8,504 bases of DNA from Desulfobacteraceae bacterium (GCA_011048855.1 DSCZ01000572.1:1-8504), one strand, 5' to 3'. Shown: positions 1 to 7,564, counted from the first letter of the stretch. Translations and numbers: made by a program. Notes: generated from the letters alone by a model not told the origin.

Positions 1-2
1 AT

Positions 3-899
3 ATGGAATGTGAAGCGACAAGCGACGGCATGCATTATGAGGGAACCTGCATCAGGCCTCCCAGTGAGGCGATGAGCATACTGCTTCAGGTCACTACGGG
101 CTGCTCCCACAATAAATGCACATTCTGCGGCACCTACAATGACAAACGGTTCAGGATAAAAGACAACGACATAATCATGTCGGATATCCTGTTCGCGTCA
201 AAATACATGAAACGCCAGGACCGTGTGTTTCTGATGGACGGGGATGCATTGATCATTCCCCAGAAACGCTTGCTATGGATACTTGAACAGATCGAAACCC
301 ACCTCCCGTGGGTCCGCAGGGTGGGCGCCTATGCCAATGCAAAAAGCATATCCATGAAAACTCCCGAACAGCTGGCGGAACTGAAGAAGCACCGGTTGGG
401 GATACTTTACCTGGGGGTTGAAAGCGGGGACGACAGGGTTCTTGAAGCCGTACGCAAAGGCACTTCCGCGGACAAACTCGTCGAAATGGGGCGAAGGGTG
501 AGAGCGGCCGGTATGAAATTATCGGTTACGGTGCTGCTGGGTATCGCAGGAAAGGAACGCTCACTGGAACACGCCAGGGCCACCGGGAAGGTTCTGTCCA
601 GGATGGACCCCAACTACGTGGGTGCCCTGACGGTGATGTTTATCCCGGGCACTCTCCTTTACGACGATCACCTGGCAGGAAGATTCGAACTGCCGTCACA
701 GCACGGACTCCTTATGGAGCTCAGGGAAATGATCGCACATACCGATCTTTCAAGAGGTCTTTTCTTCTCGAATCACGCTTCCAACTATCTTCCCATCAAG
801 GCCAGGCTTCCTGCCGGCAAGCAGGAGGCACTGGACCTCATAGACAACGCACTTGAAGGAGACGTGGCCCTTAAGCCCGAATGGATGAGAGCGCTTTAA
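3..899 (+). CDS. Radical SAM protein, Elp3/MiaB-like fold, unassigned function
   Basis: This 298-residue protein is a radical SAM enzyme, expected to use a 4Fe-4S cluster and S-adenosylmethionine to make a 5'-deoxyadenosyl radical in the cytoplasm. The cluster motif is GCSHNKCTFC, with cysteines at residues 34, 39 and 42, so the spacing is CX4CX2C and not the usual CX3CX2C. Further family-like segments follow: FLMDGDAL near residues 75-82, YLGVESGDD near 136-144, VTVLLGIAG near 175-183, and SNHASNYLP near the C-terminus. These resemble a widespread family of short radical SAM proteins beginning with an HYEG...RPPSEA segment, seen here at residues 11-23. The substrate is unknown to me. No B12-binding or TRAM domain is visible. 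The first ATG lies two bases from the window edge, so its ribosome binding site cannot be seen. Translation could start further upstream or at Met10. The gene ends tail to tail with the FdhD-like gene, overlapping it by four bases. Confidence 0.9.
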   Translation: MECEATSDGMHYEGTCIRPPSEAMSILLQVTTGCSHNKCTFCGTYNDKRFRIKDNDIIMSDILFASKYMKRQDRVFLMDGDALIIPQKRLLWILEQIETHLPWVRRVGAYANAKSISMKTPEQLAELKKHRLGILYLGVESGDDRVLEAVRKGTSADKLVEMGRRVRAAGMKLSVTVLLGIAGKERSLEHARATGKVLSRMDPNYVGALTVMFIPGTLLYDDHLAGRFELPSQHGLLMELREMIAHTDLSRGLFFSNHASNYLPIKARLPAGKQEALDLIDNALEGDVALKPEWMRAL

Positions 900-1711
900 G
901 CAACGGGCCTGTAATCCTTTATCCGCTCCGGATGACAGTAGCAATTGAATGATCCTTTTTTACAGTGGCCGATCACCGTCAAGCCACTCCGTCTACCCAG
1001 CTCGACCCCGTCATAGGTGGCCGCTGCAAGCGATGCGATCAGCGGAATACCCGATGCGGCGGGTTTTCTTACCATGTCGGCGGCAAGCCTGCCGGCCACC
1101 GCGAGCCACGAATGCTTCAGCTCAGCCCCTGCCCGAATCGCACCTCCAACTGTTTTATCCACGGCGTTGTGGCGTCCTATATCCTCGCAGCCGAAAACCT
1201 CCTCGCCTTCGGCCGTGAACAAAACCGCGCAGTGGGTTCCACCGGTTCGCCTGTGGATCGGCATTTTATCAAGCGATTTCATGCAGCGGAAGACCACCTC
1301 GCTTGTAACCAGCGGTCCGGGCCGCAAAGCGCCCGGCTTCTTAAGTGTCTTGGGCCGGGGCTCCAGCCGGGTAGCCCCGGTGGACTCCAGAACCGCGGTT
1401 TCGTTCCCAGGGGCCACTAACGACCGCGAAGGCGAGCAGAACACAGAGGCCGTGCCGCCTGACACTTCAATCGACCGGATATCCCCCGGGCCTTCGATAA
1501 ACCCTTCATTCACCAGGAAACCCACGACGAACTCCTCAAGGCGGTAAGGAGAAAGAACAACCCTGACGATAGGCACCCCGTCGAGCTGAACCAGGAGGGG
1601 GTGCTCTCGTACGCAATCATCCATCGTCGATCGAAATCCGCCGCTCGAATCGAACCGGACGATCGGCTGCACCGAAACAACTCCCTCCACTGCTTTCCCA
1701 TTGAAATCCAT
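896..1711 (-). CDS. fdhD: FdhD/NarQ-family protein lacking the sulfur-transfer cysteines
   Basis: FdhD transfers sulfur from the cysteine desulfurase IscS to the molybdenum/tungsten cofactor of formate dehydrogenases. From the chosen start this protein is 271 residues. Family landmarks are LSPYRLEEFVVGFLVNEGFI (residues 53-72), TGGTHCAV (156-163), CEDIGRHNAVDK (175-186), AGRLAADMVRK (206-216) and the C-terminal GLTVIGH...HPERI. The segment that normally holds the catalytic CGxC or TGCG cysteine reads STGATR (110-115). No cysteine occurs between residues 92 and 143, so the known sulfur-relay residue is absent. Extra cysteines occur at 161, 175, 250, 257 and 259. I chose the ATG at 1711 because GAGGG (1719-1723) lies seven bases upstream; an in-frame ATG at 1750 would overlap ftsY by 29 bases and lacks a clear ribosome binding site. 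It is probably co-transcribed with ftsY. Family membership is secure. Canonical function is doubtful, so the symbol denotes the family only. Confidence 0.88.
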   Translation of the reverse strand: MDFNGKAVEGVVSVQPIVRFDSSGGFRSTMDDCVREHPLLVQLDGVPIVRVVLSPYRLEEFVVGFLVNEGFIEGPGDIRSIEVSGGTASVFCSPSRSLVAPGNETAVLESTGATRLEPRPKTLKKPGALRPGPLVTSEVVFRCMKSLDKMPIHRRTGGTHCAVLFTAEGEEVFGCEDIGRHNAVDKTVGGAIRAGAELKHSWLAVAGRLAADMVRKPAASGIPLIASLAAATYDGVELGRRSGLTVIGHCKKGSFNCYCHPERIKDYRPVA

Positions 1712-1718
1712 TCCACGG

Positions 1719-1723
1719 CCCTC
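1719..1723 (-). promoter_or_regulatory. Ribosome binding site of the FdhD-like gene, overlapping the ftsY stop
   Basis: On the minus strand GAGGG sits seven bases before the ATG at 1711. It shares bases with the TGA of ftsY (1722-1724). A ribosome terminating on ftsY would therefore stand on the initiation region of the next gene, the usual arrangement for translational coupling. This site decides the start in favour of 1711 over the in-frame ATG at 1750. Confidence 0.75.
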
Positions 1724-2693
1724 AGTCGAATATCGCATCAATGAATTCATCCGGATCGAAGCGCCTCAGGTCATCGGCCTTCTCTCCCACCCCAATGAAC
1801 AGGATCGGAATCTGCAACTGGTGGGCGATTCCTATCACCACGCCTCCCTTGGCGGTTCCGTCCAGTTTTGTAAGCACGATTCCGGTAACCTTGATGCGTC
1901 TGTTAAACGTCTCAGCCTGCGCGATCGCGTTCTGGCCCGTAGTCGCATCGAGCACCAGCCACACTTCATGGGGTGCTCCAGGCTGTTTCCTGCCCGTCAC
2001 CCGGTGAACCTTCTCGATTTCGTCCATCAGGTTCTTGTTTGTGTGCAGGCGGCCTGCGGTGTCTATCAAAACGATGTCGGTTCCCCTTGCATTCGCGGCG
2101 CTCAATGCATCAAAAACCACCGCAGAAGGGTCGGCCCCGGTTTCCTGGCGTACGATATCTGCACCCACCCGCTGGGCCCAGAGACAGAGTTGTTCAACTG
2201 CAGCGGCACGGAAGGTATCAGCAGCCACGAGCATCACCCGTTTGCCGTTGTTGATAAACCGGTGGGCGACTTTAGCTATTGTTGTGGTTTTACCAACCCC
2301 GTTCACCCCCAGCACCAGGATCACACGGGGTTCTCCAGGTGCAGGCCCTGCAAGTTCCCGGTCGGGAATCTCCAGAAGCATCCTGACATGCTCCTTTATT
2401 GCCTGTTTCAAAGCTTCAGGATCTCGGAGCTCCTTTCGCGCCACCTTTTCCTGGACCGATGTAATTATTTCTTCCGCCGCCGCCACACCGACATCCGAGG
2501 TAAAAAGCACCTCTTCAAGCTCCGCCAGAACTTCCCCGGTAATTTCCTTTTTGCCGATAAGAATCCGGTCCAGACGACCGAAAATCTGCGCCCGGGTCTT
2601 CCCCAGGCCCTGTCTGAGCCGTCCGATAATGCCCGGACGCTCCTCAGCCGGCGTGGTTTCGCCTTCCTGTTTCTTCTTGAAAAAAGATATCAT
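1722..2693 (-). CDS. ftsY: Signal recognition particle receptor FtsY
   Basis: FtsY is the membrane-associated GTPase that docks the SRP (Ffh plus 4.5S RNA) carrying ribosomes making membrane proteins, and delivers them to SecYEG. From the chosen start the protein is 323 residues. It has a short N-terminal stretch beginning MISFFKKK, a helical N domain (about residues 25-115), then the NG GTPase core. The core shows the P-loop GVNGVGKTTT (129-138), DTFRAAAVEQL (159-169), DTAGR (211-215), the guanine-specificity motif TKLDGTAKGG (275-284) and GVGEKADDLRRFDPDEF (301-317). The long acidic A domain of E. coli FtsY is absent, as in many bacteria. I prefer the ATG at 2693 because MISFFKKK is a typical FtsY beginning and GAGG (2706-2709) lies 12 bases upstream. 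An ATG at 2711 adds six residues but has no visible ribosome binding site. It lies 104 bp downstream of smc and is followed by the FdhD-like gene. Confidence 0.96.
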   Translation of the reverse strand: MISFFKKKQEGETTPAEERPGIIGRLRQGLGKTRAQIFGRLDRILIGKKEITGEVLAELEEVLFTSDVGVAAAEEIITSVQEKVARKELRDPEALKQAIKEHVRMLLEIPDRELAGPAPGEPRVILVLGVNGVGKTTTIAKVAHRFINNGKRVMLVAADTFRAAAVEQLCLWAQRVGADIVRQETGADPSAVVFDALSAANARGTDIVLIDTAGRLHTNKNLMDEIEKVHRVTGRKQPGAPHEVWLVLDATTGQNAIAQAETFNRRIKVTGIVLTKLDGTAKGGVVIGIAHQLQIPILFIGVGEKADDLRRFDPDEFIDAIFD

Positions 2694-2797
2694 TTCAACA
2701 TCAAACCTCATATGGAAAAAGTCAACCCGCTACGGGCTGCTCTTCTGCTTACCTTCAACCGTCCCGGAGTGCAAGAGTAAATATGGCGGATTAGCTG

Positions 2798-5700
2798 TCA
2801 ATTGAGGTTGGGAGACTGCCTGGAAGAAGCTGACAGTTCTTCATGTTCCAGGTCTCTGAGATCAACGGCCACAGTTTTCGAGACACCGGCGTTTTCCATC
2901 GTAACACCGAAAAGACGGTCCGCGATTTCCATGGTCCTGCGATTGTGGGTGACCATAATCACCTGTGAATTGAGTTTGATTTCCTTGAGTAAATCATTGA
3001 ACCTGAGCAGGTTGGTTTCGTCGAGGGGGGCGTCCACCTCGTCGAGCAGGCAAAACGGGCTGGGTCTGATCATGTAAATCGCAAAAAGCAGCGCCATCGC
3101 CACCAGGGCCTTCTCACCGCCAGACAATAATCCCATGTGCACGAATTTTTTCCCGGGGGGCTGGACCTCCACCAGAACACCGCTTTCGAGGGGGGATGAC
3201 TCATCCGTCAACTTGAGGTTTGCAGAGCCTCCGGAAAACAATATCGGGTAGATTTCCTTAAGCTTTGCGTTCACCGCATCGAAGGTTTCCCGGAATTTTT
3301 CGAGTGACGTTCTGTTGATTTTCCGGATAGCCGAGGTCAATGCCTCGATGGAATTCAACAAATCGTCCCGTTGGTCCGTAATAAAATCAAAACGTTCTTT
3401 CAAAGCTTCGTGTTCTTTGATCGCCGTAAGATTCACTTCTCCCAACTTTGAACGAGATTCTTTCAATTCTTCCAGACTGCTCTCCAGCAGGCCGGGACCG
3501 GACTCTTCATCGATATAGCGGGTGTAGTCCCCGGCGAGATCGATATCAAACTTCTCTTTAGCAGCCTCGACAATTGAATTCATCTTGAATGTCAGCTCCG
3601 AATGTTCGAGCCTGGCGGTGCCGATCCGGCTTCTGAGTTCTTCCAGCTGTTTTCTTACCTGTTCCACCTGCCTTTCTTCCTGTTTTACAACAAGCAAGGA
3701 TTCCTGACGGTCCCTCTCAGCATCATCGACAGCGTTACGGGCCTCTTCAAGGCGGTCGTATGTACCGTGGAGCTGGTTTCGTATGCTTTCACGCTTTTTT
3801 TCGTACCCCTCACACTCAGCGCGCCCGGAAACAATCTCTTCCTCTATCTTACTTATCCGTTCTCCTGATTCTTTCATATACTCTTCAATGCGCGCGATTT
3901 CTCGTTTCAAACCGCGTTGCTCTTCGGCTTTCACTTTGACTTCGGTTTTCAGCCTAGCCAGATCGTCCCGGAGTTGCTCGAATTCACGCTCGCATTCCTT
4001 GAGTTCTTTTTCCTTTCGGCTGAAGACCTCCTGCTCTCTCACCCGTAGCTGCCTGCAGGCATCCAGTTCGTTCCCCAGCCGGGCCAGAGCTTCACCCTGG
4101 CGGACGCTTTCCTTTTCTTTCGTCTTCAGTTCTTCGGAAATCCCTGCCAGCAAATGCTCGACCTGGTCCATTTCCTGCCCGAGTCTAAAAAGCTTCTTGT
4201 CACATTCATTGACCTGATCACGACGCTCGTATTTACGCTCCTCTATTACGGTCAGAGTCTCCCGCCTTTCATCTATATCCTGCCCGAGCCGTTCCACGGC
4301 GCCCAGGGCTTCCGAAACCTTTCTGTCCAGCAACACAGCCCGCTTTTCCAGCTCCAATATTTCCCGTTTCCGTGCCAGGATGCCCTGCGAACCTCGTCCT
4401 GCAGCACCACCGCTCACAGTACCCGCCCGGTCGACAAAGTCTCCATCCGGCGTGATAAAAGAAATGCCGGCGGTGTCCTTGAACCACAGGCTGGTTGCTT
4501 CATCGAGATCCCCGACCAGGGCGAAACCTCCCAGCAGTGCATTTATCAAAGGCCGGTATTCCTCACTCGCTTCAACCAATTCATTTAAATAAGTAAGTCC
4601 CGAGGGCCGATCCAGAGTCATACCCCCGGTTCGGTAATCCTGCACAGGGACAAAGCTGCTTTTCCCCTTGCCTTTCGCTTTCAAATAACCGACGCCTTTC
4701 AAACCATCGTGATATGAAGTCACAATGACACACTGCAGTTTATCGCCGAGTGCAGCCTCTACAGCCCGTTCGTGCTCGGGCGCCACACCGATAAAGTCGG
4801 CCAGCAGACCTTTAATCTCGCCCGAAAGGCTCTCCTGGAGATCACCGGCTTTCATGATCGTACGCACACCAACCTGATACCCCTCATAGTTTTCCGCCAG
4901 GGCCTGAAGGCTCGTAAGGCGCGAACGACACGACACGCGTTCGTCTTCAAGGGTTTTCAGGTCATGTTCGTTTCGATGAAGCAGCTGCTCGATTTCCTCG
5001 ATATAATCCCGGTGCTCCGCCGCCTCTTCTTCGAGTTCTTCCAGGCTCCGCGAATTTTCCTCCCTGATCGCCATCTGCCTGTCAGCCGCTAAACCCAGGG
5101 TTTCCCTGCGTCTTTCAAGTTCCCCAAGCTCCTTTTGAAGCCTTGAAACCGCGTCGGTTATTTGATCCAGCATTTTACGCAGATAACCAGACTCATGCGT
5201 CAGGCTCATCTCCTTCCTGGACCCCTCCCCTAACTTTGAACGAAGCGATTCAAACTGCTCCCTGACCGAAGCAAGAAACGTTCTGCGACTTTTAAGCCGT
5301 TGCTCGGCAAGCTCAGCCTCTCTTCCCAGTTTACTGGATTCCTCTCTCAGCCGGTTCAGATTCAGGACGATGCGGGCCTTTTCCTGTTCGAGATCCTTTT
5401 GCCGCTGCTCAATCGAATGCTGTTCCTGTCTCAGCCTGCCTTCCAGTTCTTCCTGAGTCCGCAGTTCACCACCAAGGGATTCGATGGCCGCCTCCTGGCG
5501 ATGGACCTGCTCTTTGATCCTCTCATGGCGCCGACGCAGTTCACCGAGATTCCTGTCTTTTTCCTCCAGGTCAATCTGCATCGATTCGATTCGCGCGAGA
5601 TGATTGGCGAGCCGGCCGTCTATGACAGTTTCCTGTTCCGCCAGCTCTTCAGCGGCCCGGCGGCTCAGTTTCGAGTCTTTCTGAAGATTGCTGTATTTGT

Positions 5701-6403
5701 TTGCATGGATTGCCAGTTCCACATCCTGTATCCGTGAGGAGACCTCTTTGTAACGCCTGGCCTTCGCAGCCTGTCTTTTAAGAGAACGCATCTGGCGCCC
5801 GACTTCGTTCAGGATGTCCTCCACCCGCTGGAGATTTGTTCTGGTCAATTCGATCTTTTTCTGACTTTCCGCCGCTTTTTTGCGGTATTTGGTTATCCCG
5901 GCCGCTTCCTCGATCATCACCCGGGTTTCCTCCGGCCGCTGCTCGACGATGCCGCCTATCTGGCCCTGGCCGATTATCGAGTAGGCCTTGTTTCCCAGCC
6001 CGGTGTCCATGAACATCTCGATAATGTCTTTCAGCCTGCACGGAACGTTGTTTATCAGGTATTCGCTGTCCCCGGAACGATAAAGGCGTCGTGTCACCGA
6101 AAGTTCGCTCCCGCGTCCGTAAGGACCGGGGAAAGGTGCATCACCGTTTTCAAAAACCAGGCTGACCTCGGCCATGCCCAAGGGTTTCCGCTCACCGGTT
6201 CCGCTGAAAATCACGTCTTCCATGCTGCGGCCCCTGAGCTGTTTCGGGCTTTGCTCCCCCAGGCACCACCTGATTGCATCGACAATGTTGCTCTTGCCGC
6301 AGCCGTTGGGGCCGACTATCCCGCTTATACCGGCGGGAAACTGGATGTCGACCCGGTCCATTATCGATTTAAATCCCAGGATGGAGAGTTTTTTTATTCG
6401 CAT
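2798..6403 (-). CDS. smc: Chromosome segregation ATPase SMC
   Basis: SMC is the core ATPase of bacterial condensin. It dimerises through its hinge and, with ScpA and ScpB, compacts and resolves chromosomes by loop extrusion. From the chosen start it is 1201 residues, a normal full length. It begins MRIKKLSILGFKS, with Walker A GPNGCGKSN at 31-39 and the Q-loop segment WCLGEQSPKQLRG at 46-58. A long coiled coil follows (about 170-505), then the hinge (about 508-672, starting GYQVGVRTIMK and ending near GTVSGGAAGRG), then the returning coiled coil. The C-terminal head carries the ABC signature LSGGEKAL (about 1093) and Walker B with the D-loop, CLLDEVDAPLD (about 1118-1128). An upstream in-frame ATG at 6502 would add 33 residues of non-SMC sequence. 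The start at 6403 is preferred by homology and has a purine-rich GAGAGGG (6406-6412) just upstream, although the spacing is short. It heads the smc-ftsY-fdhD-like cluster. No truncation or frameshift is seen. Confidence 0.97.
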   Translation of the reverse strand: MRIKKLSILGFKSIMDRVDIQFPAGISGIVGPNGCGKSNIVDAIRWCLGEQSPKQLRGRSMEDVIFSGTGERKPLGMAEVSLVFENGDAPFPGPYGRGSELSVTRRLYRSGDSEYLINNVPCRLKDIIEMFMDTGLGNKAYSIIGQGQIGGIVEQRPEETRVMIEEAAGITKYRKKAAESQKKIELTRTNLQRVEDILNEVGRQMRSLKRQAAKARRYKEVSSRIQDVELAIHANKYSNLQKDSKLSRRAAEELAEQETVIDGRLANHLARIESMQIDLEEKDRNLGELRRRHERIKEQVHRQEAAIESLGGELRTQEELEGRLRQEQHSIEQRQKDLEQEKARIVLNLNRLREESSKLGREAELAEQRLKSRRTFLASVREQFESLRSKLGEGSRKEMSLTHESGYLRKMLDQITDAVSRLQKELGELERRRETLGLAADRQMAIREENSRSLEELEEEAAEHRDYIEEIEQLLHRNEHDLKTLEDERVSCRSRLTSLQALAENYEGYQVGVRTIMKAGDLQESLSGEIKGLLADFIGVAPEHERAVEAALGDKLQCVIVTSYHDGLKGVGYLKAKGKGKSSFVPVQDYRTGGMTLDRPSGLTYLNELVEASEEYRPLINALLGGFALVGDLDEATSLWFKDTAGISFITPDGDFVDRAGTVSGGAAGRGSQGILARKREILELEKRAVLLDRKVSEALGAVERLGQDIDERRETLTVIEERKYERRDQVNECDKKLFRLGQEMDQVEHLLAGISEELKTKEKESVRQGEALARLGNELDACRQLRVREQEVFSRKEKELKECEREFEQLRDDLARLKTEVKVKAEEQRGLKREIARIEEYMKESGERISKIEEEIVSGRAECEGYEKKRESIRNQLHGTYDRLEEARNAVDDAERDRQESLLVVKQEERQVEQVRKQLEELRSRIGTARLEHSELTFKMNSIVEAAKEKFDIDLAGDYTRYIDEESGPGLLESSLEELKESRSKLGEVNLTAIKEHEALKERFDFITDQRDDLLNSIEALTSAIRKINRTSLEKFRETFDAVNAKLKEIYPILFSGGSANLKLTDESSPLESGVLVEVQPPGKKFVHMGLLSGGEKALVAMALLFAIYMIRPSPFCLLDEVDAPLDETNLLRFNDLLKEIKLNSQVIMVTHNRRTMEIADRLFGVTMENAGVSKTVAVDLRDLEHEELSASSRQSPNLN

Positions 6404-6467
6404 GGCCCTCTCAAACTCGCTTATAAGCATTACCGGAAACCAACAGCACCCGTTTTTCATCGAGATC

Positions 6468-6496
6468 TGCATATCATATCGGGTGATGTTTGTAAA
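6468..6496 (-). promoter_or_regulatory. smc: Candidate sigma-70 promoter for smc
   Basis: On the minus strand TTTACA (6496-6491, five of six bases matching the consensus -35) is followed after 17 bp by TATGCA (6473-6468), a modest -10 match. Initiation here would leave a leader of about 55-60 bases before the smc start at 6403. A second possible -10, TATAGT (6510-6505), has no good -35 partner. The -10 box lies inside the left arm of an inverted repeat. This is a pattern call only. Confidence 0.35.
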
Positions 6497-6521
6497 GACC
6501 AAATACTATATGATGTATGCA
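6468..6521. repeat. Spaced inverted repeat in the smc/transglycosylase promoter region
   Basis: TGCATATCATAT (6468-6479) and ATATGATGTATGCA (6508-6521) are inverted copies of one another apart from a two-base insertion in the right arm. A 28-base spacer separates them. Each arm contains a -10-like box when read on the minus strand. The arrangement resembles paired operator half-sites for a dimeric regulator acting on smc, but no regulator is identified. Confidence 0.5.
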
Positions 6522-6574
6522 TTAAACTTCCACCACCAATATGTGGTAAAAACCGACAACGGCGATGAATCATG

Positions 6575-6604
6575 TTGACAATGATACCGGCCGCTTCCTA
6601 TCAT
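6575..6604 (+). promoter_or_regulatory. Strong sigma-70-type promoter for the lytic transglycosylase gene
   Basis: A perfect -35 TTGACA (6575-6580) is followed after 18 bp by TATCAT (6599-6604), five of six bases matching the -10 consensus. Transcription would begin near 6611, about 54 bases before the ATG at 6665. The position argues against translation from the in-frame ATG at 6572, which lies upstream of the promoter. Confidence 0.65.
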
Positions 6605-6664
6605 CGTCGCCATACTGTTCTATTCCTGAAGTCATGTTGCCTTATAAAAAAAAGGAAAAGAAAA

Positions 6665-7564
6665 ATGGAAAGCCGCAAAAATACCAGCAGATTGCCGATT
6701 ATAACTCTTGTCATAGTCCTCGGAGCATTTGCAGCCGTCACCAGTCTTATTTACCAAAACATCCTGTTTAAAAATCAGCTGGAAGAAATGGATCGGAATG
6801 TTTCAGGGCTCAACACAACCGTCGACAACCTCACGCGCAGTCTCGAAATCTCCAGGGACACGATGCAGCAGAAAGACGTAACAATAAAAAATCTTCAGCA
6901 GGTTATTAGCGCCGAAAAACAAATTAAAAACGAAAAAGTCGCATCAGAACAAATCTGGATTGCTTCTTTGATCCTGAGCCTGCAGCCGAAAATCGACCCT
7001 GCAGTAGCAGATGTTATTGCTTCTGCGGTGCACAAATATTCCTATAAATACCGCATCCCTCCCGAATTGATAGTGAATGTGGCCATGCGGGAATCCAGTT
7101 TCAGGCTGATCCTCGAAAGCAACAAAAAAGCTAAAGGCTTGATGCAGGTGATGGCCTCAGCCCATCCCGAAAAAGTCGAGGCGCTGGGGATTAACCATGA
7201 AAACATATTTCACATTGATAATAACATCCACATGGGAACGATGATTCTCTCCGGATACTACGATGCCAAAAACTCCATTTATGGGGCTCTGGAGTCCTAC
7301 GTCGGCGCCGATCTGAAAAGTTATATCAACGATATTCTGGTGGGTTTTGCAGACACTAAAATCGAACAATTCAGGGCCATGCCCCTGGATGAGCCTAAAA
7401 AGGAAAAAGAGGGAGACGGCGAACCCGACAGCGATGAAAAAGGAGGAAGTTCTGCAGCCGTAAGGGAAGAAAAAAGGAGAGACGTAGAAGCATCTGCGGA
7501 CGTCATTAGGCAAAACGAGGAAAACGCTGCCGAGCCTTTGCAAGATTCCGATGAAAAACTATAG
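6665..7564 (+). CDS. Membrane-anchored lytic transglycosylase (SLT domain)
   Basis: The product is predicted to cleave the MurNAc-GlcNAc bond of peptidoglycan, forming 1,6-anhydro-MurNAc, from the outer face of the cytoplasmic membrane. From the chosen start it has 299 residues. A hydrophobic segment at about 10-31 has a basic N-terminus before it (ESRKNTSR) and no lipobox or clear cleavage site, so it is probably a signal anchor. A likely coiled coil spans about 36-92. The SLT domain covers about 110-230, with YRIPPELIVNVAMRESSF (129-146) containing the predicted catalytic Glu143, then GLMQVM (158-163) and NNIHMGTMIL (186-195). The usual AYN motif is replaced by ESYVGAD (210-216). The last 60 residues are a charged Glu/Lys/Asp tail. 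The ATG at 6665 is supported by AAGGA (6652-6656) eight bases upstream and by the promoter position; the longer frame from 6572 adds implausible sequence. It is divergent from smc. Confidence 0.88.
   Translation: MESRKNTSRLPIITLVIVLGAFAAVTSLIYQNILFKNQLEEMDRNVSGLNTTVDNLTRSLEISRDTMQQKDVTIKNLQQVISAEKQIKNEKVASEQIWIASLILSLQPKIDPAVADVIASAVHKYSYKYRIPPELIVNVAMRESSFRLILESNKKAKGLMQVMASAHPEKVEALGINHENIFHIDNNIHMGTMILSGYYDAKNSIYGALESYVGADLKSYINDILVGFADTKIEQFRAMPLDEPKKEKEGDGEPDSDEKGGSSAAVREEKRRDVEASADVIRQNEENAAEPLQDSDEKL

Noticed and set aside
949..1547. Plus-strand open frames of 89-176 codons opposite the FdhD-like gene
   Set aside because: The minus strand carries conserved FdhD motifs; the antisense translations are Arg/Ser/Pro-rich and have no ribosome binding sites.
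2726..2736. Small hairpin CCCG-CTA-CGGG between smc and ftsY
   Set aside because: The stem is only four base pairs. A short T stretch follows on the minus strand, but this is too weak to call a terminator, and smc and ftsY are probably co-transcribed.
1701..2805. Long plus-strand open frames (up to 359 codons) opposite ftsY
   Set aside because: They are antisense to a clear FtsY coding sequence, overlap one another in several frames and have no recognisable motif. They follow from ftsY codon usage.
3602..5737. Several plus-strand open frames opposite smc
   Set aside because: They are shadows of the coiled-coil coding region, rich in Ser/Phe/Leu as expected from antisense of Glu/Lys/Arg codons.
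6572..6664. N-terminal extension of the transglycosylase from the ATG at 6572
   Set aside because: It would begin upstream of a strong promoter (TTGACA at 6575-6580). The extension looks non-coding, and the ATG at 6665 has a good ribosome binding site followed by the signal anchor.
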